Of a stretch of DNA of 64,000 nt, positions 33,132 through 44,432 are shown piece after piece. Each line of letters opens with the position of its first letter. Position 1 is the stretch's first letter. The translations under genes and the position numbers were made by a program. The stretch is from positions 806,001 through 870,000 of the forward strand of contig VWND01000009.1 in NCBI GenBank assembly GCA_009599575.1. The letters run 5' to 3'. This stretch comes from Blumeriella jaapii. Its lineage: Eukaryota > Ascomycota > Leotiomycetes > Helotiales > Drepanopezizaceae. Under the pieces are notes generated by a model. It ran no database searches. It was not told where the DNA came from and saw only the letters and a program-made list of their open reading frames with translations.

Positions 33132-34159
33132 GGTGTTTGCTGAGGTGGAGTGTTGGTAACGAAGGTCGAGGAGGGAAGGTGCTCCACTTGAGGAAAAGGT
33201 GGGTTGGAAACTAAGCTAAGCTAGACCAAACAAGAAGCGACGGATTCACCCTCAGCCAATCAAACGTCAGCATTCGGTTAAACATCAGAACAATCGGTAT
33301 ACCTTTAATGGTAATTCACTAAACGATTTTCCGCCGGCACTGCTGCTTTTGTTTTTCCCGCAGTGAGTACTTTTTCTATCTTTTGAAAGACTTGGATGGA
33401 TTCCTTGCGTTAGGCTTGCTGCAGGTAAATTATTCCTACAGTGCGTTTGCGCAGTTTGCGCAATCAGCAAAGAGGCAATGATCTGTATGCTAGGTAGCTG
33501 GGGTCTTTCATTCCTGTGCTGGCAAGCTTACCTATGCTATTGACAATTCCAAGAACTTCCACATCCTCAACAAGCTAGAGGGCTGTCTACCAACTCGCTC
33601 GTGCTTCGATTCTGTTTGCGGTATCTCACAATCCGTAATAGAAGTTCGCAAAAAGCACTGTCATTAAAAGACGCAATTTCCTGATGGGATGATTTGATCT
33701 TGGATGTTTCTACACCCGAAAGGGTGTGTCAAGTCTGGTACCTGGATCTTGGTTGTTCCACGTATTGAGGGAGACTGTATTTGCTCGTTTCGCCCAGAGT
33801 TCGAGCTCTCTCATTTACTCATAGGACTGCTCTTGAAATAGCTGCTCACGGTTAACGCTGACTATCAGTCTCTAGGCTATTACTCACCTCCGAGCTCTTA
33901 GCAAGGCTTGCTCTTGTCAAATTCGGCACCCGCCAGCTTGGAAATTCGGACGGGAAGATCTGAAACCAACACCGGCGGTCCAAACGTGCGAATTTATGGC
34001 AGCCTGTGACTGAAGGCAGGCTAAAAGCCTTCGTTGTGCGACGCGTTTCGACTCGAGCAGGATTGGCTTTTCTCAAGGTAGCATACCTAGGTATGCAGAG
34101 AAGGTATTCTGACCTGGATATAGGTGTCACCCATTGCATGGCAGATATTGCTCCGTTTT
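33132..34159. other. Intergenic, AT-richer
   Basis: About 1 kb. A 120-codon minus-strand ORF at 33852-34214 has no motif and overlaps the end of the next candidate gene; I do not call it. Confidence 0.45.
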
Positions 34160-35516
34160 CTACTCGGCATCGGCAAAAGATAGCGACCATCGCAACAAGC
34201 TTGGTTCGCGGCATCTGTGCTTGAGTCTGTCAACCTCCCAACCGGACTCTGAATGGCGAAGCTCGATCCCCAGTTCGCTCAGTTCTCTTCGTTCGTTGAA
34301 GGCAGATGGAGTTGAGTCCTGGCTGCCCTGGGCTCCGGGCCATTTGTGAATCACCTTTTCCCGATTTGGCAAACGTTCTTCCTGGTGGCCAACGTTGTTC
34401 CTTGACAGCCATGCTGCAACCGCCTCCCGCCGCGCCATGGAGACTGTTGCCGAGTTCGTAGACGCGGAAACTTGGTCTGAAGCAGCGGTATCACGAGTAG
34501 AGAACGGCAAGCTCTGGAACTGCCCATTCCGGTCAAACGCTGAACGTTGAGCGACCAAACCTTCATCCGAACTTTCATCGGGAACTTCGTTGTTGTTTTC
34601 AGTATTGCTTCCTTCCTGTCTTTCTCTTACCTCCAGTTGGTCTGATTCCGACTTGTTTTCTTGGTGTGTTCTGAGTAATTGTGTGTTGTGGAAGGGAGAG
34701 GTACCGGAAGTATCATCCAAAGACAGTCTGGAGAAAGGCAGCTATGCAGACGTTAGGATCAGACGAACCAGAAATCTGCTGGCAACTTACAAGGAGTACA
34801 TCACCAGGATGGGCATCTTGTAGCTCCTGTGACTGCGGGGGGACTGCTGTTTGTGGTGACATGACAGTAGTGGAACGAGACGGTCGGGAGCTATCGTGCT
34901 GGAGTGTCGGGTCGTTAGTGACTGGCACGAGAGCTATCTTTCGATCTCGATCTGGAAGTTTTCCAGGAATGGTCTCAGATGATGAGTGAATCGATTGGCT
35001 CGATTGATGTCTGGTACAGCGTTAGTAAATACTTCCAATCGCTCGTTGAGCGTATGGAGAATTGGTTCGCTGTACGCGGATGTCCTTGCAGAGTAGCAGA
35101 AGCAGATTCACATCCGCGCGGAGGTGCGCCAAACCGGGAGTGAGTAGTCGGTAGACAGGTCGATCTTCTTTTCCAGTTGAATACGGAAAATTTGGCTCAG
35201 GCGCTACCCCTGGTGTGAGAAGTTCTTCCGTTACCTTCGTGGTGTTGTGGAGGGTGACTGGATGTGTTTGAGTGATCTAGGTCGAAGGGCCGAGGATCAG
35301 GTCGCGAAGGCAGCGACGGGAAGGTGATATCCCAGATCGGAAGAAAGGAAGAGAATTACCAGTATTCTTGCTGAAAAGATGTGATGTATCGAACTTCGAT
35401 ACGATGGAGTTGCGCGAAGTGTGAGGTAATTGATGAGATGCTTCAAGCGAAGCTGAATGTGCGGAGGTACCTGGCATCACAGAGATTTTGTTGCCCCACT
35501 TAAATTCGAGAACCAA
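34160..35516 (-). CDS. Hypothetical multi-exon gene (tentative)
   Basis: Two minus-strand segments look coding: 35516-35350 (MVLEFKWGNKISVMPGTSAH) and 34980-34160. The latter contains PETIPGKLPDRDRKIALVPV and, across a GTAAGT...CTCCAG intron, LSLDDTSGTSPFHNTQLL and EGSNTENNNEVPDESSDEGL. Small intervening exons between 35290 and 35040 are likely, but I could not join all of them in frame. The protein is Ser/Thr/Gln/Asn-rich and disordered with no domain. Exact boundaries are uncertain. Confidence 0.35.
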
Positions 35517-38500
35517 TTTGCTTTTGTGATTAGATAAGATGAAGAGAACTGTTTCGAAGGGAGATTATGTCAATGTCAAGTTAAGTTCTTACGCAGAAAT
35601 TCGAAGCTGTTAGACGTTGAGTAGCATTGACAGAGCCGACGAAGTACTCAAAGATAGCCGAGGAGCGAGAAAACAGAATACGACAGGCATTTGATTCAGG
35701 CCTAGGCTTTTACAGTAGTTCCTTTGATTATTAAAGATAGTATCAATAATTTGAACGAGTTTACTAAATCTTGGAATACAAACCTAGGGCAGAAGGCATA
35801 TACTGAATGATAGAGCTACAGAAGATCATTTCCAATAACAGCCAATACTTATAATGAGATGTACTGGCATAGAGCGGCCACGAGTAGATTCAGACCAGCT
35901 TCTGCGCATCTGTCGGGTAGACTAGCACAGTGGAAACTATCTCAACCTCACTAAGTACTTGCAAGCAGCTCTTCCTAGCCTTTATTCAAGCCGCATTTCT
36001 ATTCAATCAATAAAGACGAAAGCCGGCGGGATGCTGCAAACTTGGAGGCCATGTTATGGAGCTCCGTGATCTTCAACAAGATTGTTTTGTACAGCAGTCG
36101 GCTCAAGCTTTCCATTTTCACCCTCCGGATTCTAAGAATACGCCTCAGACAGGGAAACTATTATAATTGTAGCTTGACTGGACTGAATCCCTATACCAAT
36201 CTCGGAGCAATACAACAGCTCCATTCATAAGGTCGGATAACTGTGTTGGTAGAATTACTGACATTTGCAAATGATCATCACTATGATATCTAGACAGAGC
36301 TTGATCAGCCAAAATCAGTTTTTTCTATAAGAAATTTGAAAATCGAGATTATCACACAATTTACATACAGTTTGGCCAATCAATTGGTATAGAAACAGTT
36401 TTCCAAATAACATCTCGGATGTTTCGTAGTAACAACTAGAATTATGGTTTGGAAATCGCCCGCATGTTTATGAATTTATCCTTCTATCTTTATCCAGTTG
36501 ACTATTTGAAGTACTTGAGTACTAAAGGCACATTGGAATTCAGGAATAATACTAGTAAGATAGACGTCAAATCTTCTTGTTATGTAAGCTCTTTGACATT
36601 GGATACGTTCTAATTTTGACTTCAATTAAGGTTGAAAATAACTAAGCTTAAAAAAAACTTTACCATCGCCATGTATATTTTTTCTTTTGATAATTATGTA
36701 CAATAACTGATAATACGATTTTCACTTCTTCCGAAAGACCGAGAAAGGAAAGACGCAAGACAGCGGGTGTTCAAAAATCATATATAGGAACCTCTAGAAC
36801 AGTTTGCTATGCGATATCTAGCCAGCAGATTCAAGACGGCAAAGGATAAGCTTTTACACAGTACCACGCGTCCTACATATGTCCACGTTCCTCTCGAACG
36901 ATAGTTCACGCGATAGGTCCAGGACCTTTACCATAGGTGTTTGTTCCGACGATCTTGTGCAGCAGAAACATAAGCTTTTTGCCTTTTTCATCCAATTGTT
37001 GGAATAAGATCAGAGGTTCTCGTCCGCATCTGGATAGTATTGCACCTGATACACAGCATATGCTGCTTTTATCATGCGGCAAAATGATGCCTTTTTGTTA
37101 CAGCTGTTAGAGCAGGGAGTTTGGGATCTTCTATGCTAGCTCAAAAAAACTGAAGTTCATTAATGCTGTTTCTTTTGCCAAACGTAGAGGTGAAATTGGT
37201 GAAAAATCAGTCATTCTAGCAGTTTGCACCCAGCAAAGATAATGCTCTAGTATGTAAAGGTGCACCGTTTCCGATCGTGGTTAATTACAGCATCGGTCTG
37301 GGACATCCTGAGCGCTGATATGCATAAGAATATCCCGAAATAGGTTTTTGCTTTCTTATTAGTAGTGCAGGAAACAAGATAAGATGGAGGTTGTACAATT
37401 GTAAATTGCCAAAATTAGGACTACGCCCTAAGGTTCTCAGGGCGCATTACCTAATATCTGTAAAAATTATCAATGTTTTCAAAACATTTACTACCAGCTT
37501 TCTCTGCGAGAAAGTTTTCCCTCAAGACGCACTTATTATACTAGCAAACATGGTATCCCTAAAGTAGTGGCAATTCCTCTATTTCATTCCTCCTACCCCT
37601 TTCCCAACCGAATCAAGTCCTCACAATAGGTTCTGTGTAATTCTTGTCGCTCTGAGCCATTCTATTTTGGTTATGCAAGGTCTTGGCAGGTTCAATAGCC
37701 TTGTCAGGCAGTATGCGATTTCAACGTTAAAGTTCTTGATGAATAATTAGATTTGACTAGAAGCACGCCTTACTAAATTGATCTGAATAATACAGTACTC
37801 TCACTGAGACATAAGCAGAGGTTGAAATTCCCCTGGGTCTACAGTACATAGGAGAGACGAGACACCCCCAACGACCAGTCTCCCTTCATACCCAACCCCC
37901 AGCACTCGGATGTGAAGTGAGAAATGACATTGGGTTGGCTCGTCAGGAAGGGTCTGGCTCCCAAGAAGTGATCAAGGACCCGTGGGTGTTTTCTGCTAAC
38001 GTCACGCAACGGCACTTGTGGGATTTTCGGGATACATGTACACAGTACACATGCGGCCCTGATAGACGCCTCTAACCGAGGGGGGCAGTAGTGCGACGCA
38101 GGAAAAGGGGTTCTACTGTACTTTAGATGGGACCCAGCTGCAAGGCACGTACAGTGCAGGACTGTCGCAAACGAAAAGTCAATGCTGTTCTCTAGATTGC
38201 GGTCCTGTTGTTGACATGTTGATACCATGATCTAGATGGAACTCGGGGCATAGTAAATGGAAAGGGGACTTCCGAACCGCCACCAAGATCATCGAGCAAT
38301 TTCGACCATACTAACCCACTCTCCGTGAATAAATTAGGACTATCAGTATTTAGAATTCTGTAAATCTGCACGTGAATCTGAAACGCGGAGATTCCATGCA
38401 CCGACTGTGTACACAAGTACCGCGAGGCCGTGGCGGGGGCGCTAGTCTGGAATAGGCGGGCTAAAAGTCAACAAACATACTACGTATTCTCTTCCATATT

Positions 38501-38871
38501 TACAGTATTCTCTTCCACATCTACGAAGAAGCCGACGCACGCACGAAGCATCGATCTCGTCGGTCGATTGTGTGGTCTCTCCGGTCAACCTCACCTCGAA
38601 CTCAATCTCTACCTCAACTTCTACCTCAACCTCAACCTCAACTTCCTCGCCGACGCGCTCGCGCTCGCGCTCTCGCTCTTGCCATCCACACGGCGCAACA
38701 ACAACAAACAGACGCCAGTTACGAACCACCACCCTCCCTTGACCAAGCTCTCTTCCTGACCTTCCACCGCACCTCGCCATCTCCTCGACACCCTTTGCCT
38801 CGACTCTTGCATCCGCGGCAAGAAAAGCAGCACACCAGCACACCAACTCACAAAGACCATCATTCGTCGAG
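35517..38871. other. 3.4-kb AT-rich gene-poor block
   Basis: No ORF longer than about 130 codons, and none with coding character. TpA-rich sequence with many stops in all frames fits a decayed, possibly RIP-mutated repeat, but I see no transposase or reverse-transcriptase motif. The last ~400 bp (38430-38871) turn GC-rich with CT-rich tracts and ACCTCAACCTCAACCTC repeats; they probably form the promoter and leader of the NTF2-like gene. Confidence 0.5.
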
Positions 38872-40743
38872 ATGGCTCTCCAGACCGCATACAAGCGGTT
38901 CCTCGCCGCGCCCACCGAATCCGCCCTCGCCGCCAACGCCTCCCTCCACTACATCACCACCTTGGTCACCCTGAACGGATCGACCGCCATCATCAAGCAC
39001 TTCGGCAAGCAGAGCCATGATCTCAAGAAGAAGGAGGAGAAGTTCTTGAACGTCGTCGAGTCGGCCGACGCGCTGGCCGGAGAGGTCTCCACGACAATCG
39101 AGTTCGTGGCCGGCGGGGGATCGTATCTGCCGGGTCTAGACGACAACTTTGTGGCGGACCATGTGGTCACCCTCCCAGTGGTATGTGTAAATGTCTCCGT
39201 GACAGATTCGTGCTGACGCTGCTAGATCCACATGGTCTCCTTCACCCCCGACGGAAAGATCCAACAGATCCGACAGAGCTGGGACCAGGGCGCTCTCCTC
39301 AAGCTGATTGATGTGATTGGCAGAACGGGACGAAATTGGCCGATTCGCGATGGCGTGGATCAGATCAAGTTGATTGCTTCAAGTGTGAAGTCAGCTGGAC
39401 CGGGTGAGGCAGCAAACGGGGGAGAGGCTCGATCGAGAGGCAACTCGAACAACGTCACCCGCGACCCACACGCATCCCTCTCTCTCTTCCAACCGCGCGA
39501 CGAGAACTACCAAGAACCTCTGCCAGGCGCTGTCGCAACTCGCTCTTCCGCCAAGCCAGCACCCCGGAACTACCATGACTTGTTCGTGGGGCAAGATTCC
39601 GGGGAATCGACGCCTGTAGGCAACTCCCCGCGACCGGAGCTCTACCGTGAGGGGTCTGATGGGTCAAGCATTGCACCAAAGGGCGGCGCTGGAAAGAACT
39701 TCCAACCCTCTCGTCTGTTCGATCGCGAGGATGAGGATACCGCTTCTCCGAATAAGAGCACCAATCCTGCTAAGTTCAAGCATTTTGAATTCGCCGACGG
39801 CGATGAGCGCGCCGAGCAGACTACTCCGCTCAAGGGGATCAAGAGCAACAAGCACTCCAGTCAATGGAACTTTGATGACTTCAAAACCCCCCAGAAAGTC
39901 GTCCCATCCAAGGTTCTCCGTGCAAATGACGCTCGCCACTGGGGCAACAGCGATGACGAAGTCGTTGACAGTCCGATGAAGACTAAGAAGGTCGACAAGC
40001 CACGAAAGGATGCCGAGACGCACTTCGAATTCCAGGACGACGGAAGTCCAGATGTGCCCCGTTTGATTGGCCGTCCCCGTGGACCTGGCGGTGCCAACCC
40101 TGCAAATGGCATCTACAACAACCACTTGTTCGATGGGAACGATGAGGACACGGAACCTGCCCCCATCAAGCCAAGTCTTGCCAACGTCAAGGAGCGAAGC
40201 AAGGACTTCAACCCACAATTCGCCATGACGGACGACTCCCCATCCACGAAGCCAGGACCGCAGCGAATTCCGGAAGATAGAGCCAAGCTCCTGAAGAACA
40301 TGGACGCCAACTGGGCACCTTACGATCAATCCCCGAACCAAAAGGAGAACAGCTTGAAATCACCCGCTGGCACCCGACCAAGCAAGGGCCCTCTCTCTGA
40401 GACTACCAACTCTACCAATCAACACAAGGGCATCACCATCGCAGGTGATGGCATGGGTGGCCGAAAGACGACCTTCGCCGCCGAGGAGGCATCTAAGGGC
40501 ATTACTATCGCCGGCGACGGAATGGGCGGTCGCAAGGGCGCAGGCAGCCTCGCTCAACGTTCCAAGGGCATCACAGTTGGTGGTGACGGAATGGGAGGCA
40601 AGAAGGGAACTGGACGCCAATGGGGCTTCGGCGACGAGAGCGACGGTGAGGAGGAAGGCGGTGCTAACGTCCCTACCAAATTCCGGACCGGCAAAACCCA
40701 AGGAAAGGCCCAAGAGACCGGCGGTGACTTCTGGGATTTTTAG
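38872..40743 (+). CDS. NTF2-like domain protein with C-terminal GDGMGG repeats
   Basis: Two exons (38872-39180 and 39226-40743) joined by a 45-nt intron give 608 residues. Residues 1 to about 165 look like an NTF2-type fold (AYKRFLAAPTESALAANASL, TTIEFVAGGGSYLPGLDD, then HMVSFTPDGKIQQIRQSWDQ with the typical WD-Q-AL signature). The rest is disordered and acidic with recurring aromatic motifs (KHFEFADGDE, SQWNFDDF, RHWGNSDDEV, THFEFQDDGS, NHLFDGNDED). Near the end come three copies of KGITIAGDGMGGRK spaced exactly 23 residues apart, then GRQWGFGDESDGEEE and a terminal GGDFWDF. I have seen similar fungal proteins annotated only as NTF2-like; the role is unknown. The first exon is preceded by a CT-rich leader. 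Confidence 0.85.
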
Positions 40744-41759
40744 ATCGACCACAGTCATCTCTGCTTGTATAAGATAGAAGGTTTGACGGTAATGCCTAAT
40801 GCGGAACGAGCGAACGATGGTTTACGAGCAGCGTCAGGACACTAAATGTATGCTTCTCTTATGGTTAGAGTACCGACGGCCGACGCACTATGGTGGGTGT
40901 TCTGGATGCTGTTCATTTTACTTGTAGTGTATTTTCACTTGTTTGTTTACGATATCCTGCTTGTGGTGTGGTTGGATGGTGGAGAGGTGGCTTGGATGGT
41001 GGTTTGTAAGGAGGAGCCAATCTTGGAGTATAGACTTGAAGTGAGCTCCTAGCGACTACAAATCTTTCAGCCATTGTGACGGACTTGTAATTGCTTGCAA
41101 GTGATGAATACCGAGTGACCTAACGCCCTGCTTGGTTCCCAGGGCTTGCACGTGAATAGGAAGCAGGCAAGACAACCTAGGTACCTAGGTACGGAAAATC
41201 TTCAGAAAAAAATGCACTCAGAATCAAGAAGCCAACTATAAAAGCGCCCCATAAAGGGTGGGTGTTTTGCCAAGGATTATCAACCCCGGCAATCTTCGTC
41301 TTTCTTTTTTCTATGGTCCTGTTCTTCAGTGAAGGCGCTTTGAGCTCCGCCATTGTGTCCTGTTCAAGCGTTGTTCTGCCCAGCGTGAACAATGGCATTG
41401 TGCATTTCACCATCCTAATGGGGTTTAGCGTCTCTAGACTACAATCGATCATCGCTTGTTCTCCTTGTCGCGTAAAGGTAAACAAAGGACTCGACTGTAC
41501 CGCTGTTCAGCCCCGGCTCTACTTCCTTTTCGCGAGACATGGCTTGTTTGTGTGATGCTGTAGAGCGGTACTGTCTGTCTCTGCAGAACAGGATGGACAG
41601 TACTTTGCGGGTACGTATAAAAAGGGGAAGTGATCCGTCGCTGGACTCAGTCGTTCAATCCATCTCATCACTCGGCATCGAGTCCTTCTCGAATACATAA
41701 ACCGCCTTCGTTCCAAGCCATCCGGAGATTCGAAAACCACACTGTCACCCACCGTCTAA
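40744..41759. other. Intergenic region with promoter of the next gene
   Basis: About 1 kb without a gene. It holds a palindromic acctaggtacctaggta motif at 41178-41191 and, at its right end, a TATA box and pyrimidine/CATC-rich leader for the gene starting at 41760. Confidence 0.5.
41617..41626 (+). promoter_or_regulatory. TATA box upstream of the 318-residue protein
   Basis: TATAAAAAGG about 140 bp before the ATG at 41760, followed by a CATCTCATCACTC-type leader typical of fungal transcription starts. Confidence 0.5.
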
Positions 41760-42716
41760 ATGAACAGACACAGTAACACCAACACCACCACAACCACCGA
41801 CGATGACGTCTGCCCAAGCCGCGGCGCGTCCTTCGAACCCGTAGACGCAGACGCGGTCAATCTGACTGCAGCCCAGATCCGGAAGAACGAGGCCGTAGAA
41901 AAGGCTGAAGCAGCCGAACTGGCTGAGATGGATCAACTCTTGACTGAGATCGAAGAACTCGAGAAAGAGATCCCCATCGAGGACGAGGACGAGGACGAGA
42001 CTGAAGAAGAGCGACAGGACAATCCTGCCCCGGCCGCGGATGACTCCAGGCCATTCCAGTGGGCACTCCGAGAGCGTCGACACCTGCTCCCCACGCGTCC
42101 CGAGAACGCCGGCGCGGCGTGGGTCGCCACGAACGCGCAGGCCATCCGGAGGGTCCGCGACTTCTACTCGATCCCGGCCTCGGTGCCCACGGCGCGCATC
42201 CCGCGCTTCTTCCGCCACCACCCCGACGTCGTGGCGAGCGTGCACATGGAGGTCGTCAAGCGCAAGGCCCCCTTGCGGCGCAAGAAGACCTCCGAGTACG
42301 AGCTCCTCAAGAGCACCACGCAGGCGCTCCGTGTCGCCATCGACCAGGTGTGCGCGCGCATCGTCTGGGAGGACGAAGCCGCCGCAGGAGAAGACTTCCC
42401 CCAGGAGCTGGACCGGGCCGCCTTCGAGAGCGGGCTGGAACACCCGCGCGAGGCTCTCGGGGAGGGTGTCTTCCATCTCAGCGAAGAGGACGAGACAGCC
42501 TTCCTGGAGGCCATCTTGGCTTCGGAGTCGGAGTCGGCCGGCCACGGCACGGCCAGACTGATCGCGGAGGTGCAGAGGCCTCGCCTGGCAGAAGAGGCTG
42601 GCAGTCGATACCGTGTCAGGGCTCGAAGCTCTCTCAGGACTGAGCTCTTCGTGGACCGGAGCGAAGCGACGAAGGTGAGTGAGGATGCCTCCGATGATGA
42701 GATGGAGTGGTTCTAG
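41760..42716 (+). CDS. Hypothetical protein, 318 residues, single exon
   Basis: An intronless ORF of strong GC-rich codon bias. It has a Thr-rich N-terminus and a long acidic coiled-coil-like helix (EAAELAEMDQLLTEIEELEK followed by EIPIEDEDEDETEEE). A more ordered C-terminal region contains VRDFYSIPASVPTARIPRFF, RRKKTSEYELLKSTTQAL and a terminal ASDDEMEWF. No family is recognised, and there is no signal peptide or membrane segment. The first in-frame ATG is used; a TATA box upstream supports it. Confidence 0.65.
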   Translation: MNRHSNTNTTTTTDDDVCPSRGASFEPVDADAVNLTAAQIRKNEAVEKAEAAELAEMDQLLTEIEELEKEIPIEDEDEDETEEERQDNPAPAADDSRPFQWALRERRHLLPTRPENAGAAWVATNAQAIRRVRDFYSIPASVPTARIPRFFRHHPDVVASVHMEVVKRKAPLRRKKTSEYELLKSTTQALRVAIDQVCARIVWEDEAAAGEDFPQELDRAAFESGLEHPREALGEGVFHLSEEDETAFLEAILASESESAGHGTARLIAEVQRPRLAEEAGSRYRVRARSSLRTELFVDRSEATKVSEDASDDEMEWF

Positions 42717-43634
42717 GTACGTGATGCCTTTCCTTGCTGCTCTCTCTCCTGCCTTGCGTGTTTTGGGATTCCGACGAATTTTGTCGGGAGACTTCACAGT
42801 GCTTTTGGTGCTTATGTGGGATTTTCGTAAGTATCCAGACAGAAAACGAAATCTTTTTTTTTTTTTTTTTTTTTGAATAAGAATTATTTCATTCCCATTA
42901 CCTCTCTCTTCGTTGGTTTTGCAACTCGATTCATGTGAGGCCGTGACTTAATATTAAGCAAACACAGAGATCTTAACATCAGAACCTCATCTCTTGATCA
43001 TACTTACTAGACTTGGACTTTGACTACCAGACACGAGAATTGGACTCAAACATAGACTCATAACCGAGCGTGGAAGACGGCTCGCGAGTAATCACCTCCT
43101 GCTCATTTGCCAATACAGCAGATGTACATGAATGTCTTAAAAGCAGGAGGTATCGACAAAGACAGGAAAAAGCGACAGACAACACGTCATTCCTGCCCGA
43201 ACAGGAGAGAGAAATTTCGAGTCGAGTCGAGTCGATTCGAGGCTGGGCCTTGTTGCTTTTCTGCGAGACAAAGCGATGTGGAATCCGGCCAAGTCTCCTA
43301 GCCATCCTTCTGTTCTGGACCTGGGAGTCCAAGAGAGGTTTTCCCTCTAGGCAAGCGGTTGATCCTTTCAAGGACTGCTGACAATCTACCATGATTTATA
43401 GCCCTGCTATTGAGAGGTAAGGTGGCCAAGACCGCGTCACAAAGACGCTTCTTGTTTGGACTATTTACGTATCCCTAATACCATGCATGATGCTGCAGAA
43501 CAGTACGCACAAGAGCACAGCAAAATAGATACATCATGAGAGGAACCCATCGCCATGTACACACGATCCACGCTTCCCCTTCGAGTCTGCCCTGTGCCAA
43601 CCAAGGACTTCATGCCGATGCTTCTATCAAGTCA
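42717..43634. other. Intergenic region
   Basis: About 900 bp with a poly-T run near 42855-42874. Overlapping short ORFs on both strands at 43024-43392 have no recognisable features. Confidence 0.5.
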
Positions 43635-44432
43635 TCACGCAGCAGGAGAAGCAGAAGCGAACGATCTCATAGCAGGCAAGCCCAGCGTACGAGGAGGTAT
43701 CTTCGGGGTGACGGCACCACATCCCTCCGGAGCAGACCCATCCTCCTTCCGCAAAGCCGTGCGCAGCGCCAGAACCGGCCCATCTCGCAGAAAGACAGCA
43801 CAAGCATACAAACGCGCGGGCGCGCCGTTCTCGTAGACGGGGGCACCGCGCTCGTCGAGCCCGAGCCCTTCGGTGGCGTGGATGGTTCCGTAGCCGGCGT
43901 GGCCCTCGACGGGCGTGTCTGGGGCGTAGAGAGGCCCCGGGACAAGAGCGGACGGGCTGTCCTCGCTGGGAATGTCAAATTCGATGATGCCGCGGCGGCG
44001 GTTGTGGAACGCGGGTGTGCTGGCGTAGGCGGAAGGGCGCTGGAACACTAGATTGTATGTAGATTCCGACGGCGCTGCTCTTCTGCGCGTTGAGAGTGAG
44101 GGTTGGGTGGCCTTTCGCCTAGAGGGAGAGAGGGGATTCTCAAAGAGGGATTGAGGCGTGGGTTGGGACTGGTGCCAGTGCTGCGTTGCGGATGGCAGGG
44201 AGGGTGGACGAGAGTGATAGTTGAGATAGTGATGGAAACCATGATGATGCTTGGAGAGGTCAATGGTCTTGATAATGGAAGATGTCGACAGCTCTTGGGT
44301 GGTTACAGAAGGAGCTGTGACTCTTGGTCGTAGTCGAGAGTGTGTTGGATAGTTTTCCTTTGAAGGGGAATTACCTGGTGTTAGATGCTTCGAAGCATTT
44401 GCTTTTGCCCAACTTTTTCCCATTTCAAGCAC
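43635..44432 (-). CDS. Hypothetical protein, 265 residues
   Basis: Intronless minus-strand ORF. The N-terminal half is rich in Ser, His and Pro (HHHGFHHYLNYHSRPPSLPS). The C-terminal half is ordered-looking (RRRGIIEFDIPSEDSPSALV, PGPLYAPDTPVEGHAGYGTI, RLYACAVFLRDGPVLALRTA). It is GC-rich at the 3' side and AT-richer at the 5' side, so the true start may lie further in. No family recognised. Confidence 0.45.
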   Translation of the reverse strand: MLEMGKSWAKANASKHLTPGNSPSKENYPTHSRLRPRVTAPSVTTQELSTSSIIKTIDLSKHHHGFHHYLNYHSRPPSLPSATQHWHQSQPTPQSLFENPLSPSRRKATQPSLSTRRRAAPSESTYNLVFQRPSAYASTPAFHNRRRGIIEFDIPSEDSPSALVPGPLYAPDTPVEGHAGYGTIHATEGLGLDERGAPVYENGAPARLYACAVFLRDGPVLALRTALRKEDGSAPEGCGAVTPKIPPRTLGLPAMRSFASASPAA

